A DNA stretch of 64,000 nucleotides from Acinetobacter tjernbergiae DSM 14971 = CIP 107465 (GCF_000374425.1 NZ_KB894360.1:1-64000), one strand, 5' to 3'. Counted from the first letter of the stretch, positions 44,112-54,442 are shown. Translations and numbers: made by a program. The notes: generated from the sequence alone by a model not told the origin.

Positions 44112-44690
44112 TTAACCGACTTGAATACCATATTGTTGGCACATTGCAGCCAATCCGCCAGTATAGCCTTGACCCACAGCCTTGAACTTCCACTCACCGT
44201 TATGGCGATAAACTTCGCCAAAAACCATTGCCGTTTCAGTTGAATAATCTTCTGCTAAATCAAAACGAACCACTTCAACATTGGTATCTTGGTTTACGAC
44301 ACGAATAAAAGCATTCGCAATTTGACCAAAGTTTTGTCCACGTGCTTGTGCATCATGAATCGTTACGGTAATTGCGACTTTTTCAATCTCAGGTGACACT
44401 TTCGATAAATCAACCAATAATGTTTCATCATCACCATCCCCTTGACCAGAACGGTTATCACCTGTGTGTTCAACCGAATGATCTTGTGATTTAAGTTGAT
44501 TATAAAAAATAAAGTCATGATCACCACGAACTTTACCTGTCGCAGTTAATAAGAATGCACTTGCATCCAAATCGAATGCTGCTCCATCCGTTGCGCGTTC
44601 GTCCCAGCCCAAGCCAATTAAAATACGGACTAAGTTAGGATCTGTTTTACTAAGGGAAAGATTTCCCCCTTTATTTAAACTAATTGCCAT
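44112..44690 (-). CDS. terE: TerD-family protein, TerE-like
   Basis: A 192-residue paralogue of TerD with MAISLNKGGNLSLSKT, FDLDASAFLLT, TGDNRSGQGDGDDETLLVDL and GEVYRHNGEWKFKAVGQGYTGGL. Order and similarity fit TerE, although TerD and TerE are hard to tell apart by sequence alone. GAGGAGA precedes the ATG. It lies 114 bases after terA; that gap and the 84-base gap after DUF475 are the largest in this half of the cluster and could hold internal promoters, though none was recognised. Confidence 0.88.
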   Translation of the reverse strand: MAISLNKGGNLSLSKTDPNLVRILIGLGWDERATDGAAFDLDASAFLLTATGKVRGDHDFIFYNQLKSQDHSVEHTGDNRSGQGDGDDETLLVDLSKVSPEIEKVAITVTIHDAQARGQNFGQIANAFIRVVNQDTNVEVVRFDLAEDYSTETAMVFGEVYRHNGEWKFKAVGQGYTGGLAAMCQQYGIQVG

Positions 44691-44804
44691 TTTGTATGTT
44701 CTCCTCGATAAAATTTATAATTAATGTCTTCATTACTTAAACATAAATATAAGATTAATTTCTATAAAAGCATTTTTACCCAATATTCAAGTTAGATCTT
44801 ACTT

Positions 44805-45989
44805 TTATTTACTGCCAGCAACCCAGCGCAATCCAAAATTAAATGCCCGATCAAGTTCTTTATGCCCTTTAACATACTCAACATGTCGCCGCACTTCAAT
44901 ATTACCTTTTTGATTCACTAATTCAACAATTCCACACATACCTAATGGTTGCCCTTCAATCAAACGAATCTCAATCGGTGGCTGTTCAGGTACATAAATG
45001 GTCACAACCGCATCTGTTTCAGCCCAATTTGGAACACCTTGATAAATAAATGCGAAAATCACAACCCGATGAATCTGATCCCAGTTTTTCCCATTGATTC
45101 TCAACCATTCCCCACCTTGCAATGCTCCTGTACGATCATCACCAGACAATTCAATGAATGGAAAGGTATGGAAGTTTCCAAAACAGTCTCCTAAAGCCTG
45201 TATCACAGACCTCGTTCCATCTTGCATCTCAAACAGACACCCCAAATCAAGATCAACACTTTTGCCATGATTGCGCATTTTGTCAAAAAAACTGTTTTGT
45301 TTTGTCGCTGTTTTTTGATTCCAATTCAGATTAATTTTAATTTCACCAAAAGCCTGATCTTTTTTTGTTAGATTAATTTTATTGTTTTGTTTATCTAGAC
45401 TAATCTTACTTAAACTTAATTTCTCAGGTTTTGGCGGTACTGGAGCAGTTTGAACAGCAGGCGGTGTATCACTAATCTCTACACCAAAGTATTCTGACAA
45501 TGGCTTTAATCCACCATTAAAACCTTGATTCACAAAACGGAATTTCCATAATTCTTTGTAACGATAAACTTCTGCCAAGATTAAGGCTTTCTCCGTTTTC
45601 TCTGCACTTTTAATCATTGCTGTGGCAGACAACTGACCATTTTCCCACAACTCAATCTGTATATCCTGAACTGCATTGATCGTCAGGTTACCATCAATTG
45701 CAGCGCAAAATGAAACTTTGCTGATTTCAGCTCCCAACAATTGGGTATTGACATTAAATTGGGCTAAGTAAGGCGTCTTATGCGTGGATTCTAGCAATTC
45801 CACACTACGATTTGGCGTTTGCTTTTGTCCATAAAAAATCATGTCCGCATCGCCGCGCACTTTAGCTTGGGCATTAAGAATATATGCACTCATATCCAAA
45901 CTTATTTGTTCGGGCATCGCCGTCTTTATTTTTATTTGAAACTGGGACTGTGTTAAAGCTAAATTCGCCCCAGTAATGAGTTGTTGCAT
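44805..45989 (-). CDS. terA: TerA-like protein with two TerD-type domains
   Basis: A 394-residue protein with two TerD-fold domains: residues about 1-175 (ISLDMSAYILN, ILAEVYRYKELWKFRFVNQGFNGGL) and about 210-394 (VDLDLGCLFEMQDG, FIELSGDDRTGALQGGEWLRI), joined by a Pro/Lys-rich linker. This is the TerA layout. GAGGG lies seven bases before the ATG. It is preceded by the enzyme module and followed by terE. Some acidic positions in the first domain are weaker than in TerD/TerE, so it may bind less calcium. Confidence 0.88.
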   Translation of the reverse strand: MQQLITGANLALTQSQFQIKIKTAMPEQISLDMSAYILNAQAKVRGDADMIFYGQKQTPNRSVELLESTHKTPYLAQFNVNTQLLGAEISKVSFCAAIDGNLTINAVQDIQIELWENGQLSATAMIKSAEKTEKALILAEVYRYKELWKFRFVNQGFNGGLKPLSEYFGVEISDTPPAVQTAPVPPKPEKLSLSKISLDKQNNKINLTKKDQAFGEIKINLNWNQKTATKQNSFFDKMRNHGKSVDLDLGCLFEMQDGTRSVIQALGDCFGNFHTFPFIELSGDDRTGALQGGEWLRINGKNWDQIHRVVIFAFIYQGVPNWAETDAVVTIYVPEQPPIEIRLIEGQPLGMCGIVELVNQKGNIEVRRHVEYVKGHKELDRAFNFGLRWVAGSK

Positions 45990-46061
45990 TGCGATACCCT
46001 CGTTTATATTATTTGGATTTGTTTTAAATGAAATTTAATTATTTTTACATCATAGCGACAA

Positions 46062-46946
46062 TTAGATTTTTAAACCAAAAACTTTAGCTCGCTCTAAAAT
46101 TCGCTCTGCCCAATGTTTATGTGTGGCAGGTTCAAGCATTGAACCATGACATGCAAAAACTGCCTGTGCATCGTGATTTAAAATATCTTGTGCTTGTTTC
46201 AATTCAATTTCATTAACTTGAAATGCTTGATGCACAATTGGAATTTGTGCTGGATGAATAATGGTTTTGCCAGATAAACCATGTTGAATATCTAAGTACA
46301 ATTCATCTTGTAATAATTTAACTTGGCTAAAGTGTTCACAGACTGGCGCACTTAAAGAAAAACCATACGGCAAAAACTGCCCAGCTAAATTCGAGATTAA
46401 AGCCCCGATTGGCGTTTGATATAACGTCATATCATTTGGACGACGTAATGCCAAACAGTTTAATAAATCATTACCACCTATTCTCAATACCAATACAGGA
46501 TGGAATTGTTGTTGTAAAGCTTGTCTTAATTCCTTCATTTCCCCCATATCAAATGTGTCAGGTGTTTCTAGGGTCGGCATCAGTTTTAAATCAGATGATA
46601 AAATCGCATGCCATTGATTCAAATTAGATAAGCCAAATTTAGGTAAAACCATACCATCTAATAACTGAATCTCTGCCCATTGCATCAGTTCTTCTGCCAT
46701 TTCTAAATGGCGAGGACGAATAAATAACTGTGGATGCTGTGAGTTTCTTTGATTCTGTTGTAGATGTTGCAATAATTTTTTTAAATTCTCTTTCGCAAAC
46801 TCAACATCATGCTCGACCACGGCATCTTCTAAACATAATACCACTGAACGTAATTCAGGATATTTTTCACCTTTCACCACTTGCCATAAATCTGGTCGCG
46901 TGGCGGGCATATATAATGTTGCCCCCAATGACAATGCAGATAACAT
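46062..46946 (-). CDS. CitE/HpcH-HpaI-like C-C bond lyase of the Ter module
   Basis: A 294-residue TIM-barrel protein like citrate lyase beta/HpcH aldolases: SLGATLYMPATRPDL, the acidic VVLCLEDAVVEHDVE, LFIRPRHLEM, GMVLPKFGLSN and PTLETPDTF. It is the member typically found in Ter clusters, proposed to form or cleave a C-C bond in synthesis of a nucleoside-like compound. The start is ATG 46946, one base after the stop of the StiP gene. Cofactor metal should be bound by the conserved Glu/Asp; substrate unknown. Confidence 0.85.
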   Translation of the reverse strand: MLSALSLGATLYMPATRPDLWQVVKGEKYPELRSVVLCLEDAVVEHDVEFAKENLKKLLQHLQQNQRNSQHPQLFIRPRHLEMAEELMQWAEIQLLDGMVLPKFGLSNLNQWHAILSSDLKLMPTLETPDTFDMGEMKELRQALQQQFHPVLVLRIGGNDLLNCLALRRPNDMTLYQTPIGALISNLAGQFLPYGFSLSAPVCEHFSQVKLLQDELYLDIQHGLSGKTIIHPAQIPIVHQAFQVNEIELKQAQDILNHDAQAVFACHGSMLEPATHKHWAERILERAKVFGLKI

Positions 46947-46947
46947 A

Positions 46948-48099
46948 TTAGTTTTTCCCTAATTTTTGAATTAATGTAATGGCACGATAGGGTGCAATTT
47001 GATCACCAACGACTTTGGTCGGTGTCTGGGTAATATCCGTAAGATGACGTAATAAAGCAGTATCAGCATCATCGGCATCTCGTAATAACACCAAATCAGG
47101 CACACGGCGCAAAATTGCACGTGTTGCTTCTGCAATACTCGGCTTAATTCGATTTAAATTGGTGATCTGATATTGCTGTGCCAAATCTTGAATCACTTGC
47201 TGGCTTTGTTGGTGCTGTTGTTGCCGTTGTGTCTCTGTCCAAACTGCATTTGGCTGAACCGAACATTGACGGCGGATTTGATTAATTTTCTCAATAAACT
47301 GTTGTGATTGATCAAATTTTTCTAGCTGAGTATATTCAATACAACTATGCCATTGGTCAATATTTTGCGCATTAATCTCTTCGGCTTTAAGTGGTTCACC
47401 TTCACAAATCGTTCGCGAAATTAAACCTGAAATTGTTGAACCCAACACTCCTGACGGAATCAACCAATCATCACCACTTGCAGCCAACCATGCACAGCCC
47501 CCAATATCAGACAATACAACCAAAGGCAGTGGTCGATTGGCAAAACGAGGGTCATCTCCCAAACTCCGCTGTAATTCTTGTCGAATTGCGCCTTTGCCTG
47601 TCCAACCATCCACAAAAACAATCGATTGATGTCCATGTTTGGCAATAATGGTTTCTAAGGCTGCAAAATCAATCCCGCGATCACGAAGAATACTCACCCC
47701 ATAATGGATACAAGGACGATCTAAATCTTGTAAAGCATGGTAAAGCAACACACCTAAGGGTACACCTGCACGCACAAAACTCACCAACACGATTGGCTCA
47801 ACAAATTGCATTGCTAAGCTTTGCGCTAACTGTTGTACATTCTCCGCCAAACGTTGCTGCCCTTGTTGCAAAGCATTTTCATACAGCGCTAAATGACGTT
47901 CAGAGGGTGCATGTTCCTGACTAATCATCTGAGAATAGTGCTTTTGCCCAGACTGAATTAAATGTTCTTTCTCTACGGTATCCGTCGCCTGAATATGAGT
48001 GCGGCGCAATAAAAAGATCACTTGTTCAGGTAAATAACTGCCACTAAACCCTTGTTTTGAAATCAGTGCATCGGCTTGTTGCTTATTGATAATCGCCAT
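46948..48099 (-). CDS. StiP-family protein (PRTase-like N-terminus, PELOTA C-terminus)
   Basis: A 383-residue protein of the group annotated as cysteine protease StiP. The N-terminal ~270 residues include VLVSFVRAGVPLGVLLYHAL, a PRPP-loop-like VFVDGWTGKGAIRQEL and the cysteines in IGGCAWLA and RTICEGEPL. The C-terminal ~100 residues (RIKPSIAEATRAILRRVPDLVLLRDADDAD) form the PELOTA RNA-binding domain. Members occur in Ter biosynthetic modules; whether this is a protease or a phosphoribosyltransferase is not settled. The start is ATG 48099 with AAGGG six bases upstream; it overlaps the HAD gene end by 17 bases. Confidence 0.83.
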   Translation of the reverse strand: MAIINKQQADALISKQGFSGSYLPEQVIFLLRRTHIQATDTVEKEHLIQSGQKHYSQMISQEHAPSERHLALYENALQQGQQRLAENVQQLAQSLAMQFVEPIVLVSFVRAGVPLGVLLYHALQDLDRPCIHYGVSILRDRGIDFAALETIIAKHGHQSIVFVDGWTGKGAIRQELQRSLGDDPRFANRPLPLVVLSDIGGCAWLAASGDDWLIPSGVLGSTISGLISRTICEGEPLKAEEINAQNIDQWHSCIEYTQLEKFDQSQQFIEKINQIRRQCSVQPNAVWTETQRQQQHQQSQQVIQDLAQQYQITNLNRIKPSIAEATRAILRRVPDLVLLRDADDADTALLRHLTDITQTPTKVVGDQIAPYRAITLIQKLGKN

Positions 48100-48901
48100 A
48101 ATACCCTTCTTGTACATATTGTTGCGCCAAGTTATGTTTGACCCAACGATTCAATTGGCTATGATTTGGCATGCCCCACCAATCGCATAAATTTAAAAAT
48201 TCAACATCAGACAAACTATCACCAAAACCTAAAACGCTACGTTGTGGCACATCAAGTTGCTGTAATAAGAATTTTGCAGCATTGGCTTTACTGACAGGTT
48301 TGGGGATAAACGCCAAATTATTACCATTCAAATGGAAATAAAATCCATCTAATAATTCATCACTCAAACTATTCAATAATTCAGGTAAAAAATTCGGCGC
48401 ATATGGATTGTCATTTTCAGTATTTTGCTTGGCAACAAGATATAAACCCAAACCTTGTTCTTCAACGATCCATGTCCGAATTGAGCCGAAGTCAACTGCT
48501 TGTTGTATAACTTGCATTAAAGCCTGCAACCGCGCTTTATAAGGCAGTAAAACCTGTTGCATCTGTGAATGCCAATCTTGGTTAATTGACAGATCAGCAT
48601 TTAAAACAGTTCCACCATGAGAACATACCGCGCCATACTGAAATGGCAAATGGACACGAGACAGTGCTTCCGCACTACGAGCAGTCACAGGAATCACATG
48701 CGTACTTTGTAATAACCATTGCACAAAATGTTGTTGTACAGGGTTCATATACGCCAAAGCCTGTCCCTGTTTATCGGTCGTTGCCATTTTAAAGTCGGGT
48801 TGAGGCGTAATTCGTCGATGTGTTTGAAATAAAGTATCATCCAAATCAACTAACATAATTGGAGCTAAAACGGGAGTTGAACTTAATAAAAAATCAGTCA
48901 T
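48083..48901 (-). CDS. HAD-superfamily phosphatase of the Ter module
   Basis: A 272-residue Cof-like HAD hydrolase. Motif I is LVDLDDTLFQTH (nucleophile and acid/base Asp), motif II VIPVTARS, motif III lysine in KPVSKANAAKFL, and motif IV GFGDSLSDVEFL. A cap domain lies between motifs II and III. It probably removes phosphate from a sugar or nucleotide intermediate. The start is ATG 48901 without a clear ribosome site, 12 bases after the PRTase stop, so it may rely on coupling; a TTG at 48913 is an alternative. Its end overlaps the next gene. Confidence 0.86.
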   Translation of the reverse strand: MTDFLLSSTPVLAPIMLVDLDDTLFQTHRRITPQPDFKMATTDKQGQALAYMNPVQQHFVQWLLQSTHVIPVTARSAEALSRVHLPFQYGAVCSHGGTVLNADLSINQDWHSQMQQVLLPYKARLQALMQVIQQAVDFGSIRTWIVEEQGLGLYLVAKQNTENDNPYAPNFLPELLNSLSDELLDGFYFHLNGNNLAFIPKPVSKANAAKFLLQQLDVPQRSVLGFGDSLSDVEFLNLCDWWGMPNHSQLNRWVKHNLAQQYVQEGYYGDYQ

Positions 48902-48913
48902 AAAAACATACAA

Positions 48914-50032
48914 TTAAGAAATATGGTGAGGGTAATCTACAGCACTAATTACTTCGGCATTTGGTAACGCAGCTAATAATTCGGTCGCCACTGAATCTTT
49001 CGTCGTTTCAACCGTAATAAGGATCCGATCATAATCTACTGGATTGATATTGTAGACAAAGTTTTGAATACCTAGACCATAGTTATCCGAAAATGCCAAT
49101 CCCGACTGAATCGCATGTCCCTCTGCGATCGGAGAACGTGTAATCGCACTGAATTTCACATCCGCACCTTGTTGCTGTAAATGTTCCGCCAATAAAAAAG
49201 AAGACCAAACATATTCACCACTGCCTAAAACCAAGATTCGTTCTTGTGCTTGAGCAGAGAGTCGAATATGTGCAGTTGTATCCTTTACGGGTAAGCGTCC
49301 CCATGTCGGTTGCGCTAAAGCTTCAAATTCACCAAATGCAATCGTATCGACTTTTGGCATCTCAATTTTTTTAGGATTTTCAGCATCTTGCCATTGCCAT
49401 GTGCCTGTCATCAACGCCACAGATTGACACTCTAGACCTGAAATATGAATCCCTGATGACCAATCCGCTAAAGTTGCAGTCACCACATGCGAAATCTCAT
49501 TTAAACTTGCATTCCGCAAAGCTGAGATCAGATTAATAAAGGTTTTCCCTGTCGAAGCTTCATCATCAACCAGAACAATACTTTTACTCGCTAAGATCTG
49601 AGCATGAATTTCTGGATCAGCTGAGCTATATAACAGTTGATCTTGCGCATGACTGTGTTCTTCTAAAAAACGAACGAGTAATGGCGCGTCTGCCACAGGA
49701 TGTCGAGTCGTTGTGACATACAAAGCATCAGGATATTGTCGTTGTAACACCTGATGGACACCTGCCCCCAAACCAACGGCGGTTTCTGCCATCCCAATCA
49801 CCAGAACAGGTTCAGGTAAATTTGCAGGAACTTGTTGTGCTAAATCAGTAAAAGCTTGGCGAATAATCACAGGACTCACTGGAATATGCCGACCCAATAC
49901 TTTTGATACAAATAAAAAAGCACGTTTTGGGTTAATACGTTCGGCAAAGCCTAATAAATCTTGCCATTGCCATACATTATCTTTGCTAGGTTGTAAGGTT
50001 AATGTGCCGCGCTGCAATTCAATCTTAATCAT
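48914..50032 (-). CDS. Phosphoribosyltransferase with TRSP domain
   Basis: A 372-residue protein of the PRTase_2-TRSP architecture found in Ter clusters. The PRTase part (about 20-210) has VIGMAETAVGLGAGVHQVL and the PRPP-binding loop IVLVDDEASTGKTFINLI. The C-terminal TRSP part (about 255-372) contains VLGSGEYVWSSFLLAEHL and SAITRSPIAEGHAI, the TRSP-like tetrapeptide signature. It is predicted to attach phosphoribosyl to a base. The start ATG 50032 has only a weak purine stretch upstream. Confidence 0.86.
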   Translation of the reverse strand: MIKIELQRGTLTLQPSKDNVWQWQDLLGFAERINPKRAFLFVSKVLGRHIPVSPVIIRQAFTDLAQQVPANLPEPVLVIGMAETAVGLGAGVHQVLQRQYPDALYVTTTRHPVADAPLLVRFLEEHSHAQDQLLYSSADPEIHAQILASKSIVLVDDEASTGKTFINLISALRNASLNEISHVVTATLADWSSGIHISGLECQSVALMTGTWQWQDAENPKKIEMPKVDTIAFGEFEALAQPTWGRLPVKDTTAHIRLSAQAQERILVLGSGEYVWSSFLLAEHLQQQGADVKFSAITRSPIAEGHAIQSGLAFSDNYGLGIQNFVYNINPVDYDRILITVETTKDSVATELLAALPNAEVISAVDYPHHIS

Positions 50033-50086
50033 AAAGCTTTATCATTCAAATCAGTAAAAGGTATATTTAGCGATCAAATCTGGAAG

Positions 50087-51148
50087 TTAAACTTGCAGAC
50101 TTTGACTAATATTTCGAACTGTTATATTGCTAGGCATAACTTCCGCTTGGTACTCATGCTCAAGAAACTCTGAAATAAGAGCAACCACTAAATTAACACC
50201 ACTATGGAAGGTATGACTAATTCCACCTGAAGGTCGTGGATTGACTTCTAAAATATAGAGTTCACCGACATGGTTATAACGCGCTTGCATATTCACTAAA
50301 CCATCACAATGAAATAAACGTGCTACGCGTCGCCCAAGATCAATTGCAGGATCATCCAAGGTTAAGGTTTGATAATCACCACGATGTTTATAACGAGCCA
50401 CGGCATAACGCACTTCACCATGAACACACAACATATCGACAGAACATTCATGCCCAGATAAAAATGGCATCACCAAATAGGCAGGGGTTTGTGTGAGCTG
50501 ACGATAACTTTCAATAAAGGTCTGTGGATGAGCTTTAAAATTTTGGCTGTTATGAAACATATCGAACGGTGTAGCATTTGGGTCTAAACGCCAAAATCCA
50601 GAAGCAAATACTCCTGTCACAGGCTTCACACAGACATCACCTTGCGCTGACCATTCATCATAAGCAGTTTGTAATTGATCCGCTGTTTCAACAGTCGTTG
50701 CAGGCACAACAGGAATATCATGCTCTGTACAAATTTGTGTAAATGCTGATTTATCATGTAGCTGCCCTACATTTTCTGCGGTATCACAGCCTGCCATTAG
50801 ACGAATACCAAGCGCATCAAAACGATGCTTTTGCTCTAAATAAATACGTCCAAATCGTCCAGCAACAATCAATTTAACCTGTAAGCGCTGTGCTTGCTCC
50901 AACACCCATTCTACTCGTTCTGACAAAATAGGCTCTTGTAAAGCAATATCCGCAGCAGATGTAATTTCAGGGCGCAAATCCTGATGAGATGCGATGATAT
51001 GAATCGGAAAATCTGAGCGCATTTGCTTTGCAGCTAAGACCAAATCTCTTTGACAAGAATGTGCTTGAGTAAACCAAATTCCAATTGAATGCGGAGAAAT
51101 CACCTTTGTTTCATCAATTTGTGGAGCATTTAAATTTAACTTTATCAT
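50087..51148 (-). CDS. ATP-grasp ligase of the Ter module
   Basis: A 353-residue ATP-grasp enzyme with a preATP-grasp region (IGIWFTQAHSC), HDKSAFTQICTEHDIPVVP, CVKPVTGVFASGFW and the Mg2+-binding ILEVNPRPSGGISHT. It should ligate a carboxylate to an amine or similar nucleophile using ATP. The start ATG 51148 overlaps the kinase stop (TAATG); a GTG at 51157 is possible. A 54-base gap separates it from the PRTase gene. Confidence 0.87.
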   Translation of the reverse strand: MIKLNLNAPQIDETKVISPHSIGIWFTQAHSCQRDLVLAAKQMRSDFPIHIIASHQDLRPEITSAADIALQEPILSERVEWVLEQAQRLQVKLIVAGRFGRIYLEQKHRFDALGIRLMAGCDTAENVGQLHDKSAFTQICTEHDIPVVPATTVETADQLQTAYDEWSAQGDVCVKPVTGVFASGFWRLDPNATPFDMFHNSQNFKAHPQTFIESYRQLTQTPAYLVMPFLSGHECSVDMLCVHGEVRYAVARYKHRGDYQTLTLDDPAIDLGRRVARLFHCDGLVNMQARYNHVGELYILEVNPRPSGGISHTFHSGVNLVVALISEFLEHEYQAEVMPSNITVRNISQSLQV

Positions 51149-52677
51149 TAAGGACACACTACCATCTGAACCACCACTAAACGCCCGCCATCCTGACGGG
51201 ATAATAAAATTTGCTTGCCATCTGTTAATTCAATTTTTGTACCAATCGGCACGACTGTCTTCGTTGCTACATCCATCAAATCAGGTAAATTTTCATTGAC
51301 CAACCACCATTGCCCTTGATGAAAAATAAAATAACCCACACGTTTAGTTTGCTCAGCAGTCAAACGCTCATTGGGTGCAATTAAACTATTCGCATGCCAC
51401 TGATAAATTGACTGCCCTGTCCAGACCATTAACCGATGGTTATCAGGTCTAAAACTCCCTTCTTGACGCGCTGAATATAAATTTAAAACAGGTAATTGCC
51501 CTTTAAATTGAGTACCACAGAAAGGACATATAGGTTGTGTCGTATTATCAAAAATATACCATTTTTGACTGCAATTCGTATTTAGACAAGGTTGAATTAA
51601 ATCAACTGTTTTCACCAAAGCAGTTTCCCAGTCATTTGCTGAGGGACGCTGTTGCGGTTGATGTAAACCTGTCACAAAACTTTTTAAAAATAAATCTTTA
51701 AGATAAGGGCCTGTCACATCAAAAGGAATTTTTTCTGGATCAGCCCAAGGTAAAGCACTCGGACGAACTTGACTTACTTTGACTCGATTACGATGATCCG
51801 TTGGATGTTCAATAAATAAAGCTTGTTCACCCATTGCAAGATTTTCATCTCGTTGAGGATCATTGAGATCATGCACTAACCCACCACGTAATGGATGCCG
51901 ATATAACAAATACATATAAATTAATACAGCTAAGGCATGCCGATCGGTCATGATATTCGGTAAATGGCGTTTTGGGTCATCTTTTTTCAAATGATTGGTC
52001 TGTATCACTTCAGGCGCAATAAAATCAGGCGTTCCCACAACATCAGGCGGATATTTACCTGGGACAACCAAACCATCCACATCAATTACACAAGCACGAC
52101 CCGTCACAGGATCAATGAGAATATTCTTATACGATAAATCAGAATGTGCTAAGCCTGCTGCATGCATACGCCGTACTGCACGCGCAATCAGGATGCAAAT
52201 TTTTAAATAATTCAGCCATGTGCCTTTTTCTCGTTCGTCAAGGAAACGAGTTTGGTTATTGGCACTTGCAAACCACTTGCCTTCTTTTTCTTTGCCTTTA
52301 ATTCCCAAAAAATCATCATTCTTTGAACCAAATTCAAAGAAAAATGCCTGTTGATAGGTCGGAGCTGTGATTCCAAGTAAACCATTATATTCCACCAAAC
52401 CATCAGGCCAACAAAACACATTCTTCCAATAGTCACCACCAGCACTATTAAAAATTCCTTGCCATTTATTGCCGACAATTTCTTTTAAACGATCTTTTTG
52501 ACGCTCTAATTCTGCTTGTGATTGATAAAAACTGTTTTTCTCTTTCGTAAAAAAACAGACGACATAAGATTTATCAGGTGAAAAATACACATCTTTCATC
52601 GCACCTGAGCCAATCACTTCATCCACAAATGCAATCGACCGACCATCTAGAGTTTGACATTGAATGATTTTATTCAT
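51148..52677 (-). CDS. Ser/Thr protein kinase with C-terminal zinc ribbon (Ter-associated)
   Basis: A 509-residue protein. The kinase domain covers about residues 15-320: glycine loop IGSGAMKDVYF, catalytic loop HSDLSYKNIL (Asp and Asn kept), Mg motif DVDG in place of DFG, and a PDFIAPEV segment like the APE region. A zinc ribbon (CLNTNCSQKW..CPFCG) and a beta-rich C-terminal domain follow. It sits two bases after the PP2C gene and near two TerY-type VWA proteins, the kinase-phosphatase-TerY triad known from Ter systems. Likely a signalling kinase; targets unknown. Confidence 0.88.
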   Translation of the reverse strand: MNKIIQCQTLDGRSIAFVDEVIGSGAMKDVYFSPDKSYVVCFFTKEKNSFYQSQAELERQKDRLKEIVGNKWQGIFNSAGGDYWKNVFCWPDGLVEYNGLLGITAPTYQQAFFFEFGSKNDDFLGIKGKEKEGKWFASANNQTRFLDEREKGTWLNYLKICILIARAVRRMHAAGLAHSDLSYKNILIDPVTGRACVIDVDGLVVPGKYPPDVVGTPDFIAPEVIQTNHLKKDDPKRHLPNIMTDRHALAVLIYMYLLYRHPLRGGLVHDLNDPQRDENLAMGEQALFIEHPTDHRNRVKVSQVRPSALPWADPEKIPFDVTGPYLKDLFLKSFVTGLHQPQQRPSANDWETALVKTVDLIQPCLNTNCSQKWYIFDNTTQPICPFCGTQFKGQLPVLNLYSARQEGSFRPDNHRLMVWTGQSIYQWHANSLIAPNERLTAEQTKRVGYFIFHQGQWWLVNENLPDLMDVATKTVVPIGTKIELTDGKQILLSRQDGGRLVVVQMVVCP

Positions 52678-52679
52678 CT

Positions 52680-54422
52680 TTAACCTCTAAGCGGCTTATC
52701 GTGTGCATTCAGTTCTGAGTTTTTTTGATCATCGTTCTCATCAGCCCTTTTTTGCAATAAATCTTGCCATAAAACCGCCAAAGTACGATCATCATGATGC
52801 CCTGCACTAAAGAATTTTGACCATTCCAATAAGGCTTGATCTGGTTTTTCATGCTGCAATTTTGGCTGAATCTCTTGCCACAACTGTTGCCATTTTTGCA
52901 GATTATTCAAGCCTGCATCTGTTTCAAAACATGGGTCTGAAATACCATCGGTCATCAGAAATACCGCTTGGCAGTCTTGGAAATAACCAATATTCACCTG
53001 TGCACTAAATTGATTGACCACTTGCCGAGATAAAAATCGAGTTTGACCTGCAAACTCTCCACCATCAGGTTTGCCCATCAATCGTATTTTATCAGGGCTA
53101 TAAACGGCGATTGCACCATCCCCAATCCAAAAACTACTGATCAGTGTACGTTCTGGTTGTTGTTTTACGATTGCAGCCAGTAATGTCGTAGAGAATTTTT
53201 TTACATCCACTTGCTGCTGATGTGCTTCGTGTTCAATCGCTTCAACTGCGCTCAAGGCTGCTTGATAAAATAAATCCTGCAACTGCTGACCTAAAGCTTG
53301 TAACTGCTGATCCACTTCTCCAACCTGCCAACCTGCTATCAGTTGATCTAACTGCTCTCGTTGTTGCTTTAAATGATCATGCAATACCTGTCCCATAGAC
53401 TGCACTGCCAGTTGCGAACCACGCCGAGAAAAATCAGCACTCCCCGCACCATCCGCCACGATTAAAATAGCCCAATCACTGTTGTCTATTTGCCTTATCA
53501 GAAAATCATCATCACGAAAAGTTCCTGCATGCTCATGTGAACGCCCTCTTTGACTACAAGCAGCAATCTTAAAAGTCTCTGCTTGAATGTAATCAGAATC
53601 GCTATGACTTTTCTGATAAGGTTCATTTAAGTCGGGTTCATTGATTTGCCATAAACTGCGTGGATCAGGCGTGACAATAAAGGTAACTTCACCTTGCTGC
53701 CAATCGGCTTGTTCTGGATTGATTTTATATTGAAAATTTAACTTAAACTCGCCCGCCTGCAATGGCGTTCCTTGCAACTGCTGCATATCCTGATTAAAAA
53801 AGAGACCTAACTCATCTGAGATTTCAATACGATCGGCACAGATATAAACCAGTTGTTGTATCGGATGTTGCATTTGAATCTTGGCTTGATAAATTTGCCC
53901 AACACGTGCATTTGGAATCTGAAAATAAGGCATTTTTTTCACCGTTTTTACAATATCGACTGAAGTGGCATCTGCACTCAATCGATAAGGGGGAATCATC
54001 TCGAATTGGGTATCAATTGTTGAATTAAATTCATTACGATTCTTCGTATATCGCTCTGATCGCAAGCTTTCAGCATGTGCATGAATTCCCCCATTTTCAG
54101 GTACTATTTCACGATCACACTGTTGATCGAAGCTGCTTAAACTATTTTGACAAGGTAAATAAATGGCACGTCGTCCTTGTTGCAAAATATGGTATAGCTG
54201 AGTTTGGTGAAAATATGGGAGTTGCTCACATTGAAAAGCACTCGCATCATAAATCTCTTCAGCCAAATCATAATAAGCATTATAAATACGTTTGTTTTTG
54301 AGCAACTGACTGATCCATTCTGCATTTTCGCTCAAGTCAGTTGATTTAGTTTTATCTTGTAATAATTGCGTTAATAAACCAGTGAAAGCGCTTTGTATCT
54401 CTGGATGTAAAACTTGAGACAT
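52680..54422 (-). CDS. PP2C-type protein phosphatase (Ter-associated)
   Basis: A 580-residue protein. The C-terminal PP2C domain (about 290-560) has metal-binding IVADGAGSADFSRRGS, FWIGDGAIAVYS, FLMTDGISDPC and HDDRTLAVLW. The N-terminal ~290 residues are family-specific, with no domain I can name except beta-rich stretches. It is expected to oppose the adjacent kinase. AAGGA precedes ATG 54422; it lies 20 bases after the TerY-like gene and two before the kinase gene. It is a classical triad member. Confidence 0.88.
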   Translation of the reverse strand: MSQVLHPEIQSAFTGLLTQLLQDKTKSTDLSENAEWISQLLKNKRIYNAYYDLAEEIYDASAFQCEQLPYFHQTQLYHILQQGRRAIYLPCQNSLSSFDQQCDREIVPENGGIHAHAESLRSERYTKNRNEFNSTIDTQFEMIPPYRLSADATSVDIVKTVKKMPYFQIPNARVGQIYQAKIQMQHPIQQLVYICADRIEISDELGLFFNQDMQQLQGTPLQAGEFKLNFQYKINPEQADWQQGEVTFIVTPDPRSLWQINEPDLNEPYQKSHSDSDYIQAETFKIAACSQRGRSHEHAGTFRDDDFLIRQIDNSDWAILIVADGAGSADFSRRGSQLAVQSMGQVLHDHLKQQREQLDQLIAGWQVGEVDQQLQALGQQLQDLFYQAALSAVEAIEHEAHQQQVDVKKFSTTLLAAIVKQQPERTLISSFWIGDGAIAVYSPDKIRLMGKPDGGEFAGQTRFLSRQVVNQFSAQVNIGYFQDCQAVFLMTDGISDPCFETDAGLNNLQKWQQLWQEIQPKLQHEKPDQALLEWSKFFSAGHHDDRTLAVLWQDLLQKRADENDDQKNSELNAHDKPLRG

Positions 54423-54442
54423 GCTTATTCCTTATGGCTATT